Source of the DNA: Geobacter sp. SVR
GTDB lineage: Bacteria; Desulfobacterota; Desulfuromonadia; Geobacterales; Pseudopelobacteraceae
DNA length: 64,000 nt
NCBI RefSeq assembly: GCF_016865365.1
Contig: NZ_AP024469.1
Coordinates: 3,626,501-3,690,500 of the forward strand
Direction of reading: 5' to 3'
Notes under the pieces: generated by a model
The model's database searches: none
What the model was told of the DNA's origin: nothing
What the model saw: the letters and a program-made list of their open reading frames with translations, nothing else
Shown here: positions 28,301-32,428 of the stretch, in pieces
Numbering within the stretch: the first letter of the stretch is position 1
Layout: each line of letters starts with the position of its first letter
Program-made: the position numbers and the translations under genes

Positions 28301-31018
28301 TCCGTGACAGCCGGGGACGGCAGCACTGTGGCAGCCAGATCGGTGCATGTCTCGGCGAGTGGGAACACCACCACGCTGTATGTGAATACCGACGGTGTTT
28401 CCGGCTCGCAATTGCAGATCACCCTTGACGGGACCTACACGCCCGCCAACTTCGTCCTGAACGGCGGGTACATCCAATTTACCAGGATTAACCAGACCAT
28501 CACCTTCGGCAACCCCGGCAACCAGATCTACGGATCAGGGGGAACACTGGCCGCAACCACTTCGTCCAATCTGGCTGTCACCTTCACATCCGCCACCCCC
28601 GGCGTCTGCACGGTGAGCAGCGACGGGACAATTACCTTCGTCGGTACCGGCACCTGCACCATCGTGGCCGACCAGACCGGTAATACTTTCTACAATCCCG
28701 CGTCTCACATGACACAGTCCTTCATCGTGGGCAAAGCCACTGCTTCCGTAACCCTCGGCGGTCTCAGCCAGACCTACGACGGCACGGCAAAATCGGCCAC
28801 CGCCACCACCACTCCCGCCGGCAGGACCGTCACCTTCACGTACGACGGCAGTTCCACTCCTCCGGTCAATGCCGGCAGCTACAACGTCGCGGCCGCGATC
28901 AACGACCCCAATTACAGCGGCAGTGCCAGCGGCACGTTGGTGATCGCCAAGGCGGGTCAAACCATCACGTTCGGCGCCGCTCCGTCGATCGTGGTGGGGA
29001 GCACCGGTACGATGAGCGCCACAGGCGGCGCATCCACCAGTGCCGTCAGCTTCAGCTCCACCACCCCGTTAGTCTGCACCATCAACGGCACTACCGTCAC
29101 CGGTATCGCAGCCGGCACCTGCATCGTCGCAGCGGACCAGGCAGGCAATGCCAACTATAACGCCGCACCCCGGGTGACGCAGACCATTACCGTCGGCAAG
29201 GGCAGCCAGACCATCACCTTCGGGGCGGCACCCAGCGTAGTGGTGAACGGCATCGGCACGCTCAGCGCTGTGGTCTCGTCCGGGCTCACGGTTTCCTATA
29301 CTTCCGTGACTCCCACGGTCTGCACCGTTAGCGGCGCCACTGTAACCGGCGTTGCGGCCGGTACCTGCACCATCGCCGCTGACCAGGCGGGGGACAATAA
29401 TTATAATGCCGCGCCCCGGGTGACGCAGAACATCACCGTTGGCAAGGGAAGCCAGACCATCGGTGCCATTGGCTTCACCTCCTCTACCCTCACCGTGGGG
29501 GCCACTGTCACGGCCAGCGCCACCGCCTCTTCCGGCCTGGGGGTCACTTTCAGTTCCCTGACGCCTGGTGTGTGCAGCGTAAGCGGAAGCACGGTTACCG
29601 GCATCACGGCCGGCATCTGCACCATCGCCGCCAGCCAGGCCGGTGATGCCAATTACAACGCCCCCACCCAGGTGACGCAGAACATCACCGTCGGCAAGGG
29701 AAGCCAGACCATCGGTGCCATCGGCTTCACACCCTCTACCCTCACCGTGGGGAGCACTGTCACGGCCAGCGCCACCGTCTCCTCCGGTCTGACCGTCGCC
29801 TTTGCCTCCACCACCCCCGCGGTCTGCACCGTCAGCGGCACCACGGTCACCGGGGTGAGCCCGGGCACCTGTACCATCACTGCCACCCAAACCGGCAACA
29901 GCGACTACACCTCCGCCACCATCAGCCAGACCCTGACCGTGGCCTACGGCACCAATCCGCCGCTGCTGACCGTATCCGCCCTCTCCGATGGGGCGACCAC
30001 CACCGACACCACCCAGAACATCAGCGGTGTGGCCACGGACCCGGCCGGCATCAGGTCCCTCACCATCAACGGCACGACCGTCCAGGTCAATGCGGACGGC
30101 AGCTTCAGCTTCCCGGTGCAACTGCTGGCCGGCGCCAACACCGTCACCGTAGTGGTCACCAACAAGGCCGGCATAACCACCACCGACACCCGCACCATCA
30201 CCCTGGACAGCACCGCACCACGCCTGTCGGTCACCTACCCGCCCGACAACGCCGTGGCTGTCCAGCAGAGCGTTACCGTAACCGGTACCATTGAATCCCT
30301 GTTCAGCGGGGGGTCGTCCAAGACCGCAGCCAAAACTGCTGCCGCTACGGTCGACCCCACCCTGGTGGTCACCTGGTCGGCCAACGGTTCGGCCCCCCAG
30401 ACCGCCAGCCTGACCGACACCACCTACTCCTTCACCACCAGCCTGGGCACCGGCATGAACACCATCAAGGTCTTCGCAGCCAATGCCGCCGGCCAGAAGG
30501 TGGAGGCCAAGCGCACCGTCAGCTACCAGCCGGCCTTCTACCTGGCAGTCACCGACCCGGCCGCTGACATCCGCACGGCACTGGGCTCCTACACCCTGAC
30601 CGGGAACGTAACCGACAACACCACCCCGGTCAGCGTCACCATCACCATGGACGGCCAGACCTACACCCCCGCGGTGACCAACGGTGTCTTCAGCCAGACC
30701 TTGAACTTCAGCGAAGCCCAGGTCTACCAGGTGGCGGTCACCGGCACGGACCAGAACAGCAACAGCCTGACCGTACAGCGCAACATCATCTACACCGTGC
30801 CCAAGGCAGCCTCCGGATCTGCCGACAGCACCCCCTTCACCATCGTGGATGCCCTGCAGGCCCTTCAGATGTCCGTTGGCATCATCACTCCCGATGCCGG
30901 GCAGATTACTCGCATGGATGTGGCCCCCATGGTGAACGGCGTCTCCGTGGGAGACGGCAAAGTGGACATCGAGGATGCCGTGGTGATCCTGCGCATGGTC
31001 GTGGGATTGATACGGTGA
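16322..31018 (+). CDS. Giant exported multidomain protein: DUF4347, beta-helix and Ig-like repeats, C-terminal dockerin-like domain
   Basis: At 4898 residues this is by far the largest gene. Order seen: signal peptide (1-30); DUF4347 (34-193) with HVISHGG (His90) and LIYGCNVA (Cys133); an anchor-type beta domain (200-377); InlB-type B-repeat (379-453); Fn3-like (454-550); repeat A1 (555-798); three propeller-like repeats (800-1093); Big_5-like (1094-1210); repeat A2 (1212-1456); cadherin-like (1457-1613); parallel beta-helix (1613-2023); Big_5-like; second B-repeat (2140-2223); two Fn3; Ig-like; second beta-helix (about 2895-3375) with a short RTX-like GNGTDTLTNFGTGD; third beta-helix (about 3545-4055); a run of Big/MBG repeats; and a dockerin-like end (about 4837-4898) with DAPMVNG-type and GDGKVDIEDAVVILR calcium loops. 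AAGGAG precedes the ATG. It is probably an adhesin or glycan-binding surface protein; ligand unknown. Confidence 0.9.
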   Translation: MTSLRKRLDILFALVAVLCLLLGALPAGAAVGRHEVVFIDAAVQDAQALADGIRPGVEVVRLDAGRDGSEQMSEVLAHRRNLQAIHVISHGGDGEIQLGTLKLSNTTINDKKAALAAIGQALVPGGDLLIYGCNVAKSASGKELISSLAKITKANVAASSNNTGGLAGADWVLEYATAPVSSPVAIASTVTDAYRYNLTAPYSGTIDFDNNGTIINAGGGIPATLASYSIGGYLLTATDNGDIDIFDAGSGSGNELLFGTSTSDATNVVVKFSNDEVFNIASLRINVFPGVDVAHGQTPYNAVYTISGYNGSTLVSSVNTNTLYDPGYTVNYANSIQVVTLNFTNITKFTISRYSSNAPGTGIGCTIDNLVVSNVHAAATHTVTFDANGGSGSMTVQTSGSATALTSNSFTRTGYAFAGWNTVSGGGGTAYANGASYGFGADVTLYAQWTAVAAAPTVTTQAVSSIAATTATANGNITSLGSPNPTQYGVVWNTSTGPTTANSKTTQGAIAATGAFTSSMTGLSPNTTYYVRAYATNTAGTSYGTEVSFTTSGAAPTITSATYDASTNALTVTATGMTTSDTINTTKLTLTGEGGNTYTLAGSYTVTASNATSFSVTLDATDQLNIRGLLNKNGATAAGGTTYNLAGAAGWDSTQSAPADLTGNGVTVSNVQTPTITSATYDAGTGVLVVTGANLVKQPGATNDIDVTKLALTGQGGSVTLTGNTANVEITSATSFSVTLGSTDKAAVNAKLDKNGTSSTGSVTYNLAAADDWNGPITGGSIADTTGNGVTVSGVVTTPNVQVYYISSDGNGSTLGATDALNRINSDGSGDTVIASSINPTPGDLALDVANNRAFFIGATTTSASQGVYRVDLTTGVVSTIKSLTTAPSYGGIAYDSINDYVYYIGSDGSTSTLGATDALNRIKPDGSDDTVIASSINPAPGDLALDIANNRAFFIGATGSTPGVYGIDLSSGTVSTIKTLTTAPVYGGIAYDSINDYVYYISSDGVSTLGATDALNRIKPDGSGDTVIASSINPGPGDLALDLPNNRAFFLGAAGSAPGVYSINLSSGAVSTIKTLAAVPAYGGIAVTDGTTPTFDPANSSPVGNATGVSGTANLSLRFSEAVIKGTSGNFVIRDVTANTTLETIAYNDARVTGWGTNTLTIDPTSTLPSGHAVSVQWSAGVIQDYYANFVAANATDTLYDLTIGGSAGPAITSATYDASTNVLTVTATGMSAGDVIDTTKLTLTGEGGNTYTLAGSYTVTASSATSFSVTLNATDQLNVRGLLNKNGTTAAGGTTYNLAGAAGWDSTQSAPADLTGNGVTVSTVQTPTITSATYDAGTGVLVVTGANLVKQPGASNDIDVTKLTLTGQGGSVTLTGNTTNVEITSATLFTVTLGSTDKTAVNAKLDKNGTSSTGSVTYNLAAADDWNGPITGGSIADTTGNGITVSGVATPNTAPVITSLNGDAMAYTAGTGARVIDQGTAVAVTDSDSANFDTGTLTVSVSGATAADVLGIRNQGNGSGLIGVSSGNVTYGGTTIGSFSGGSGSNLVVTFNSNATPTAASVLLANITYSNASAVSATTRSVSFTITDGDGGTSTASTVTISVTPASVGTIYTVTNLNDSGAGSLRQAIIDSNGHTGADTIVFTPGLSGTIHLLSRLDITDSVTIQGPGADVVTIDGASATQFLKTENGDVTTNIKVTITGLAFDHGRMVDNDPDLGYVGAIDNREDLTLSNVIVKNTAVGTQYHDAAFAVSTIASDYATYVPKLTIRNSVITGNAGTAIFSIAAALVDIENSTISNTSFIEGSAGGGLSINGVSSTVIKGSYIAGNSAKSGSALYFSPSNNSSETLWIENSTITGNISDPTGSGAGDVDGALGINASLVTAGMITIKNSTIAGNPGYNGAAKQITTPLGNGTDIPMQITNSIVYYDGTGDVKFSTDQNITASYNVIENVATIDTAIGNVTANPNLVAAAANGGPTETLALNSSSNAINLGAASAPTTDQRGFVRNPASGVDAGAYEYGATQFQFIGQSRPLDGAVNVAVNSGITLDFGSTISAGTGSMRIYNADTNALIETISVASATVSGSRATFTPSSSLPGSTNIYVEVDAGTFTASVDGGTNNAGSVAMRDATGISFKTASASSTYTVTYNGNGNTGGSVPTDSNSYANGATVTVQSNSFGLTRSGYVFAGWNSLADGTGTDYAATGSATFTMGSANRTLYAKWTAVTGPGATTSAATGVGPDSATLNGTVTGSGSWTSVGFEYGTTTSYGSFSNASPRILTTGGATAVTATVTGLSCSTTYHFRVNGQNNGGDLTNGSDLTFTTSACTVPGAPTIGTATAGDTKAVVSFTPPAGTGGSVITGYTVTSSPGNITATGTASPIVVSGLTNGTPYTFTVTATNAPAVAGQSAASAVSNAVTPSASSLGIGSVKIIKFALNGSNQPTDATIQVAATNAVLGAGAFTVTNNANPSATITVTGASYANGVYTLTVSGMNVIDTYTLAVAANGYTTYTNTGVIYGRPSEAGDLDLVNEPNIFTTYTRTLTSDGVVTIGNATYAAGAVLYSGAAYDAIDGNNGNPDNGTVTRLIGIFGKAPSGAACVKTLRTDGTILQVANDSLIDANPNFMETIQGGKAAYDANASNTIYWQTLALLPMYSQIATARQPDNSRILVDPADRFRIIEWYDTVDVNGNCTGTPMDVQRLTVKVEYTGTAVGQTSGSTTSIATQPADASVSVNGTATLTVGASTTSGSLSYQWYSSATNSTSGGSAINGATSGSYSPPTASAGTTYYYCMVTNSAGSTGTSRAAQVVVLAPQTIGTVSFTPASLLPNGTATVSATATSGGAVTFTSLTPSVCSVSGTTVTALTAGVCSIAANQAGNTTYDTAPQVIGTITVAAAANRVHLTHNSATTAYNTIQEAVNASADGDVIALDSGTFIEQVTITTNVTIQGAGIGQTIIQSPSAASLLQNGGTWRNLRNKSVYAIVGIKTVTPGTVTITGLTVDGQVQGNINQPANTYGFMGIAAINSNLTVDGVRITGVRDLNLNAASMDPIPDSSYGATHTSGADSGESIFAESAAGAGEHTLVVRNSTMDDIQKDGILAWGPTLTVDIHDNTIQGRKTFYQSINGIQIGSSDYTSSGGGDRRGTKGSVSNNTILDLGMVIPVGHTTSGLWFNGWVGGSTGILVWEAGNGVTVTGNTITRTGDKSWKLEWYANQGIDFYLSPNPTVSNNTVSGFDYGILEEGASNGSVLTASGNILSANTVDLWASSGNDQITLNNANSEVIGYLLSGNGTDTLTNFGTGDAIYVNSLDGSSSWNFTGGTVTSGNGSNVAAHSVQVSVSGNTTTLYIDTDGNAGPAELQINLVGTYLPANFVLSGAYIQFTKAGQTITFANPGSQTYGTTPTLSASASSGLAPIFTSSTSGVCTITPEGALTLVSGGTCTINANQAGNAYYNAAPQVTQSFTVNQAGQTIGSISFTSSSLTVSGTTTASATATSGGAITFSSLTPSVCTVSGSTVTGIAAGVCTIAADQTGNGGYGAAPQVTKSITVAAAANKIHLIHNTTTTDYTTVQGAVDAAADNDVIMLDAGTFIEQVTITKPLTLQGAGVDQTIIRSPARDSLIQSGGNWKNLKDQDVIAVVGIKTASPGTVILRNLTVDGNDQGYLADLRYPDKGTYTFQGIGAYHTTVTIDTVKVTGVRELNTDYGNDPAHIVPADYLPADQPAGMNHNEGIFAESAAGAGAHTLTVKNSTVTKFQKTAILAWGPTLTVDIDNNTIQGYGKSLWSTGNAIQVGSSDRSAMGGANGDRRGTAGTVTNNRILDIGIVIPEPGQDGSYLNLGLAGPSGVLLWEVADSFRITGNTITGPGIFSWHSNISSNDGGFGNMGINVYKGPNVTISGNTISGFDVGIIEESAAVASSLAISGNTMSNNTDDIWTSAGNDHVSLGSGSETIAFNQSGNGIDTITNFGTGDKIHVIGFTTVGGVDSVNGLINGQPVVDFTGGSVTAGDGSTVAARSVHVSASGNTTTLYVNTDGVSGSQLQITLDGTYTPANFVLNGGYIQFTRINQTITFGNPGNQIYGSGGTLAATTSSNLAVTFTSATPGVCTVSSDGTITFVGTGTCTIVADQTGNTFYNPASHMTQSFIVGKATASVTLGGLSQTYDGTAKSATATTTPAGRTVTFTYDGSSTPPVNAGSYNVAAAINDPNYSGSASGTLVIAKAGQTITFGAAPSIVVGSTGTMSATGGASTSAVSFSSTTPLVCTINGTTVTGIAAGTCIVAADQAGNANYNAAPRVTQTITVGKGSQTITFGAAPSVVVNGIGTLSAVVSSGLTVSYTSVTPTVCTVSGATVTGVAAGTCTIAADQAGDNNYNAAPRVTQNITVGKGSQTIGAIGFTSSTLTVGATVTASATASSGLGVTFSSLTPGVCSVSGSTVTGITAGICTIAASQAGDANYNAPTQVTQNITVGKGSQTIGAIGFTPSTLTVGSTVTASATVSSGLTVAFASTTPAVCTVSGTTVTGVSPGTCTITATQTGNSDYTSATISQTLTVAYGTNPPLLTVSALSDGATTTDTTQNISGVATDPAGIRSLTINGTTVQVNADGSFSFPVQLLAGANTVTVVVTNKAGITTTDTRTITLDSTAPRLSVTYPPDNAVAVQQSVTVTGTIESLFSGGSSKTAAKTAAATVDPTLVVTWSANGSAPQTASLTDTTYSFTTSLGTGMNTIKVFAANAAGQKVEAKRTVSYQPAFYLAVTDPAADIRTALGSYTLTGNVTDNTTPVSVTITMDGQTYTPAVTNGVFSQTLNFSEAQVYQVAVTGTDQNSNSLTVQRNIIYTVPKAASGSADSTPFTIVDALQALQMSVGIITPDAGQITRMDVAPMVNGVSVGDGKVDIEDAVVILRMVVGLIR
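17985..18715 (+). repeat. Long internal direct repeat A, copy 1
   Basis: About 730 bases inside the giant gene, encoding two paired Ig-like units beginning TITSATYDASTNALTV and TITSATYDAGTGVLVV. It is nearly identical to 19954-20690, differing by scattered substitutions. Confidence 0.85.
18720..19590 (+). repeat. Three tandem propeller-like repeats in the giant gene
   Basis: Three units of roughly 290 bases each encode YYISSDG, STLGATDALNRI, DTVIASSINP, PGDLALD and NNRAFF in the same order. They resemble the blades of a beta-propeller (LVIVD/YncE-like). Confidence 0.8.
19954..20690 (+). repeat. Long internal direct repeat A, copy 2
   Basis: This is the second copy of the repeat at 17985-18715, separated from it by the propeller and Big_5-like domains. 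The close DNA similarity indicates a recent duplication or gene conversion. Confidence 0.85.
25005..28490 (+). repeat. Paired beta-helix modules (two diverged copies)
   Basis: Segments 25005-26450 and 26955-28490 share the order IHLTHN-like start, TTVQ.AVD, DAGTFIEQVTIT, IQGAG..QTII, LTVDG, AESAAGAG.HTL, ILAWGPTLTVDI and GTGD. Each is a pectate-lyase/NosD-like right-handed beta-helix followed by a Big-type domain, so the whole unit was duplicated. Confidence 0.8.
28490..29945 (+). repeat. Tandem Big/MBG-type repeats
   Basis: Six units begin QTITFG or QTIGAIGFT and end with GTCTIAADQAG followed by VTQ and VGKGSQT. One MBG-type unit (VTLGGLSQTYDGTAKSATAT) lies at 28735-28955. Adjacent units are close at DNA level, favouring copy-number change by recombination. 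Confidence 0.8.
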
Positions 31019-31055
31019 GACGAAGACGGCTTGAAGGATGAGGAATGATTTTTCG

Positions 31056-31175
31056 TAACCCCACCTGTCCCCTTAACCTAAGGGGAGAAACGCTCCGGAA
31101 CGGTGGCAGTGGAGCTTTCGACTAAACAGCCGGCAGCACGTTCCCCCCTCTTAGAATAAGAGGGGGACAGGGGGA
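31056..31175. repeat. CCCCTGTCCCC-type palindromic element
   Basis: The left half (TAACCCCACCTGTCCCCTTA, then ACCTAAGGGGAGAAACG) and the reverse complement of the right half (TAACTCCCCCTGTCCCCCTC, then a longer TTATTCTAAGAG stem) match along about 40 bases. Each half has its own small stem (CCCCTTA/TAAGGGG and CCTCTTA/TAAGAGG). It fills the gap between the giant gene and the lipoprotein gene and may also act as a transcription barrier. Confidence 0.65.
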
Positions 31176-31207
31176 GTTATTACCCTGACTTTCACAAGGA
31201 GGAACAT

Positions 31208-31762
31208 ATGATGAGGTACCTGAAGACGACAATTCTGGCAGCGGTAGTGACGGCAGCCCTTTCCGGTTGCGGCGATGGCGGCGACGGTGGCGGCGGCTCC
31301 GTGCCGGACACCTATCGATTTCCGCCCGGCAAGGCGACCGTGACCTTTAGTGCCATAAGCTCGGCCCACCTGCCAGCTCCGATCAGCGGAATCGTCCTGT
31401 CCGTCATCTTGCCGCAAGGAATGAGCGTAACCACGGACCAAGGTTCATCTGGCACAATTGCGACACAATCGATAACACCCGGCTCGGCACTGCTGCCGGG
31501 AACCAGCATAGCTTACGGCACCTATTCGGCATCAAATGGCAAAACGCGGTTAACCACGAATACCCCCAGCGACACCTTTCGTTCGGGCGAATTCCTGCGC
31601 CTGACCTGCGTGGTTGCCTCCAACACGAACATCACTCTGGGAAGTCTCAAGGCCCAGAACTCACCGGTGACCGTGCTGAAGGCCGTGGGATATGATTCAA
31701 CCACCAACAGCACCGTGGACCTGACCGGCAAACTCACCGCAACCCTGGGGGCGATCAGGTAA
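31208..31762 (+). CDS. Small lipoprotein with cohesin-like beta domain
   Basis: The 184-residue protein has a lipoprotein signal peptide with lipobox LSGC (Cys21) followed by a flexible GDGGDGGGG stretch. The mature part (about residues 38-184) is all-beta in character: ATVTFSAISSA, ISGIVLSVILPQGMSV, FRSGEFLRLTCVV and NSTVDLTGKLTATLGAI. This pattern resembles cohesin-type or carbohydrate-binding jelly-roll folds, but no family-specific motif proves it. AAGGAGG lies six bases before the ATG. Its place right after a protein that ends in a dockerin-like domain suggests that it may be the membrane-bound partner; that is inference. Confidence 0.7.
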   Translation: MMRYLKTTILAAVVTAALSGCGDGGDGGGGSVPDTYRFPPGKATVTFSAISSAHLPAPISGIVLSVILPQGMSVTTDQGSSGTIATQSITPGSALLPGTSIAYGTYSASNGKTRLTTNTPSDTFRSGEFLRLTCVVASNTNITLGSLKAQNSPVTVLKAVGYDSTTNSTVDLTGKLTATLGAIR

Positions 31763-31808
31763 ACCGAACGAAAGTGGATACTGGGTTAACCCTATGGCAG
31801 TATCAATA

Positions 31809-31854
31809 CAACAGGCAGGCGGGCGCCGACGCAGGGCAGTCCGCCTGCCTGTTG
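31809..31854 (+). terminator. Strong hairpin after the lipoprotein gene
   Basis: A perfect 14-base stem (CAACAGGCAGGCGG with CCGCCTGCCTGTTG) around an 18-base loop. No T-run follows, so it may stop transcription poorly or act as an RNA-stabilising structure. Confidence 0.55.
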
Positions 31855-31863
31855 TCATGACCA

Positions 31864-31893
31864 TTGACAGGAAGGAACAAGTTCCAGTACCGT
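31864..31893 (+). promoter_or_regulatory. Candidate promoter P1, duplicated leader
   Basis: TTGACA and TACCGT with an 18-base spacer. The sequence from the preceding hairpin through TTCCAGTACCGT is repeated at 32225-32253, ahead of the TPP riboswitch. The leader after P1 (to 31965) ends ATGCCGG, then GGTAAGAGAACGG and TCATG, resembling the 3' part of the riboswitch that follows P2. Confidence 0.45.
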
Positions 31894-32181
31894 GCAGCCC
31901 ATACGATTCCGGGTAAGTCTACGAACCGCCCGTGCAGCGATGCCGGAACGGGTAAGAGAACGGTCATGCACTGGATACCCCGCAGCACGCCATTCCTTTT
32001 TATCATCTGCATCCTTACCGCTATCTGTCGGCCCTGCCTGGCCGCGACCCCTCTCGTCATAGGCGCCGCCGACAGCTATCCCCTCGTCGGCGCCACGGTG
32101 GAGGTACTGGAAGATCCTGGCCGGCGCCTCACCATCGAGGATGTCGTTTCTCCCCGGTATCATTACAAGAAGGAGCAGAAG

Positions 32182-32210
32182 GGCGGACGCCGCAGAGGTG
32201 TCCGCCTTTT
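32182..32210 (+). terminator. Rho-independent terminator upstream of the thiamine operon
   Basis: A seven-base stem GGCGGAC/GTCCGCC is followed by TTTT. It ends transcripts from P1 before the P2 promoter. Confidence 0.6.
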
Positions 32211-32224
32211 CGCGGTCATAGACA

Positions 32225-32253
32225 TTGACAGAGGGGAGGAATTCCAGTACCGT
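32225..32253 (+). promoter_or_regulatory. Promoter P2 of the thiamine operon
   Basis: TTGACA and TACCGT with a 17-base spacer, about 15 bases before the TPP riboswitch. It is a near copy of P1. Confidence 0.6.
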
Positions 32254-32267
32254 AGACACGATACAAG

Positions 32268-32355
32268 GCCCTGGGGGAGTTCTGACGAACTGAGATGATT
32301 CCGCGGAATCAGACCCTTTGAACCTGAACCGGGTAATGCCGGCGGAGGAAAGCGG
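32268..32355 (+). ncRNA. TPP riboswitch (THI element)
   Basis: The conserved core is complete: CTGGGGGAG near the 5' end, GAACTGAGATGATTC, ACCCTTTGAACCTGA and GGGTAATGCCGGCGGAGGAA. It binds thiamine pyrophosphate in the nascent leader and would switch off thiED-thiC when TPP is plentiful. The following terminator at 32379-32421 is the likely expression platform. Confidence 0.95.
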
Positions 32356-32378
32356 CTCATGTGGTATTGCCCCTTGCG

Positions 32379-32421
32379 GCCGCCTGAGATCCGTCTTCAT
32401 CAGTGCGGCTGTTTATTTTTT
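32379..32421 (+). terminator. Riboswitch-controlled terminator
   Basis: The stem GCCGCCTGA with TCAGTGCGGC (one bulge) is followed by TGTTTATTTTTT, eight bases before the thiED start. The position fits a transcription-attenuation platform of the TPP riboswitch. Confidence 0.65.
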
Positions 32422-32428
32422 CGGGACC

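Larger units (their letters stand above)
31966..32298 (+). pseudogene. Remnant of a 7TMR-DISM-type sensor gene
   Basis: The ATG at 31966 opens a frame with a good signal peptide (FLFIICILTAICRPCLA) and then ATPLVIGAADSYPLVG and VEVLEDPGRRLTIEDV. This is the characteristic beginning of the periplasmic domain of 7TMR-DISM sensor proteins (the DSYPLG, ILEDP and LTIEDV pattern). After about 65 residues the similarity ends. The frame then runs on through the terminator at 32182-32210 and into the riboswitch, giving a basic nonsense tail. The receptor domain, membrane helices and output domain are all missing, so the gene is a deletion remnant. The homologous part ends near 32165. Confidence 0.7.

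Noticed and set aside
16322-31018. Possible CRISPR array or tandem satellite in the giant gene
   Set aside because: Repeats are long, in frame and encode known beta-domain types; there are no short palindromic repeats with unique spacers. No CRISPR array or cas gene is seen in the window.
31890-31965. P1 leader as a second functional riboswitch
   Set aside because: Only the 3' end resembles the TPP element; the CTGAGA core and the 5' stem are missing, so it is noted as a possible relic only.
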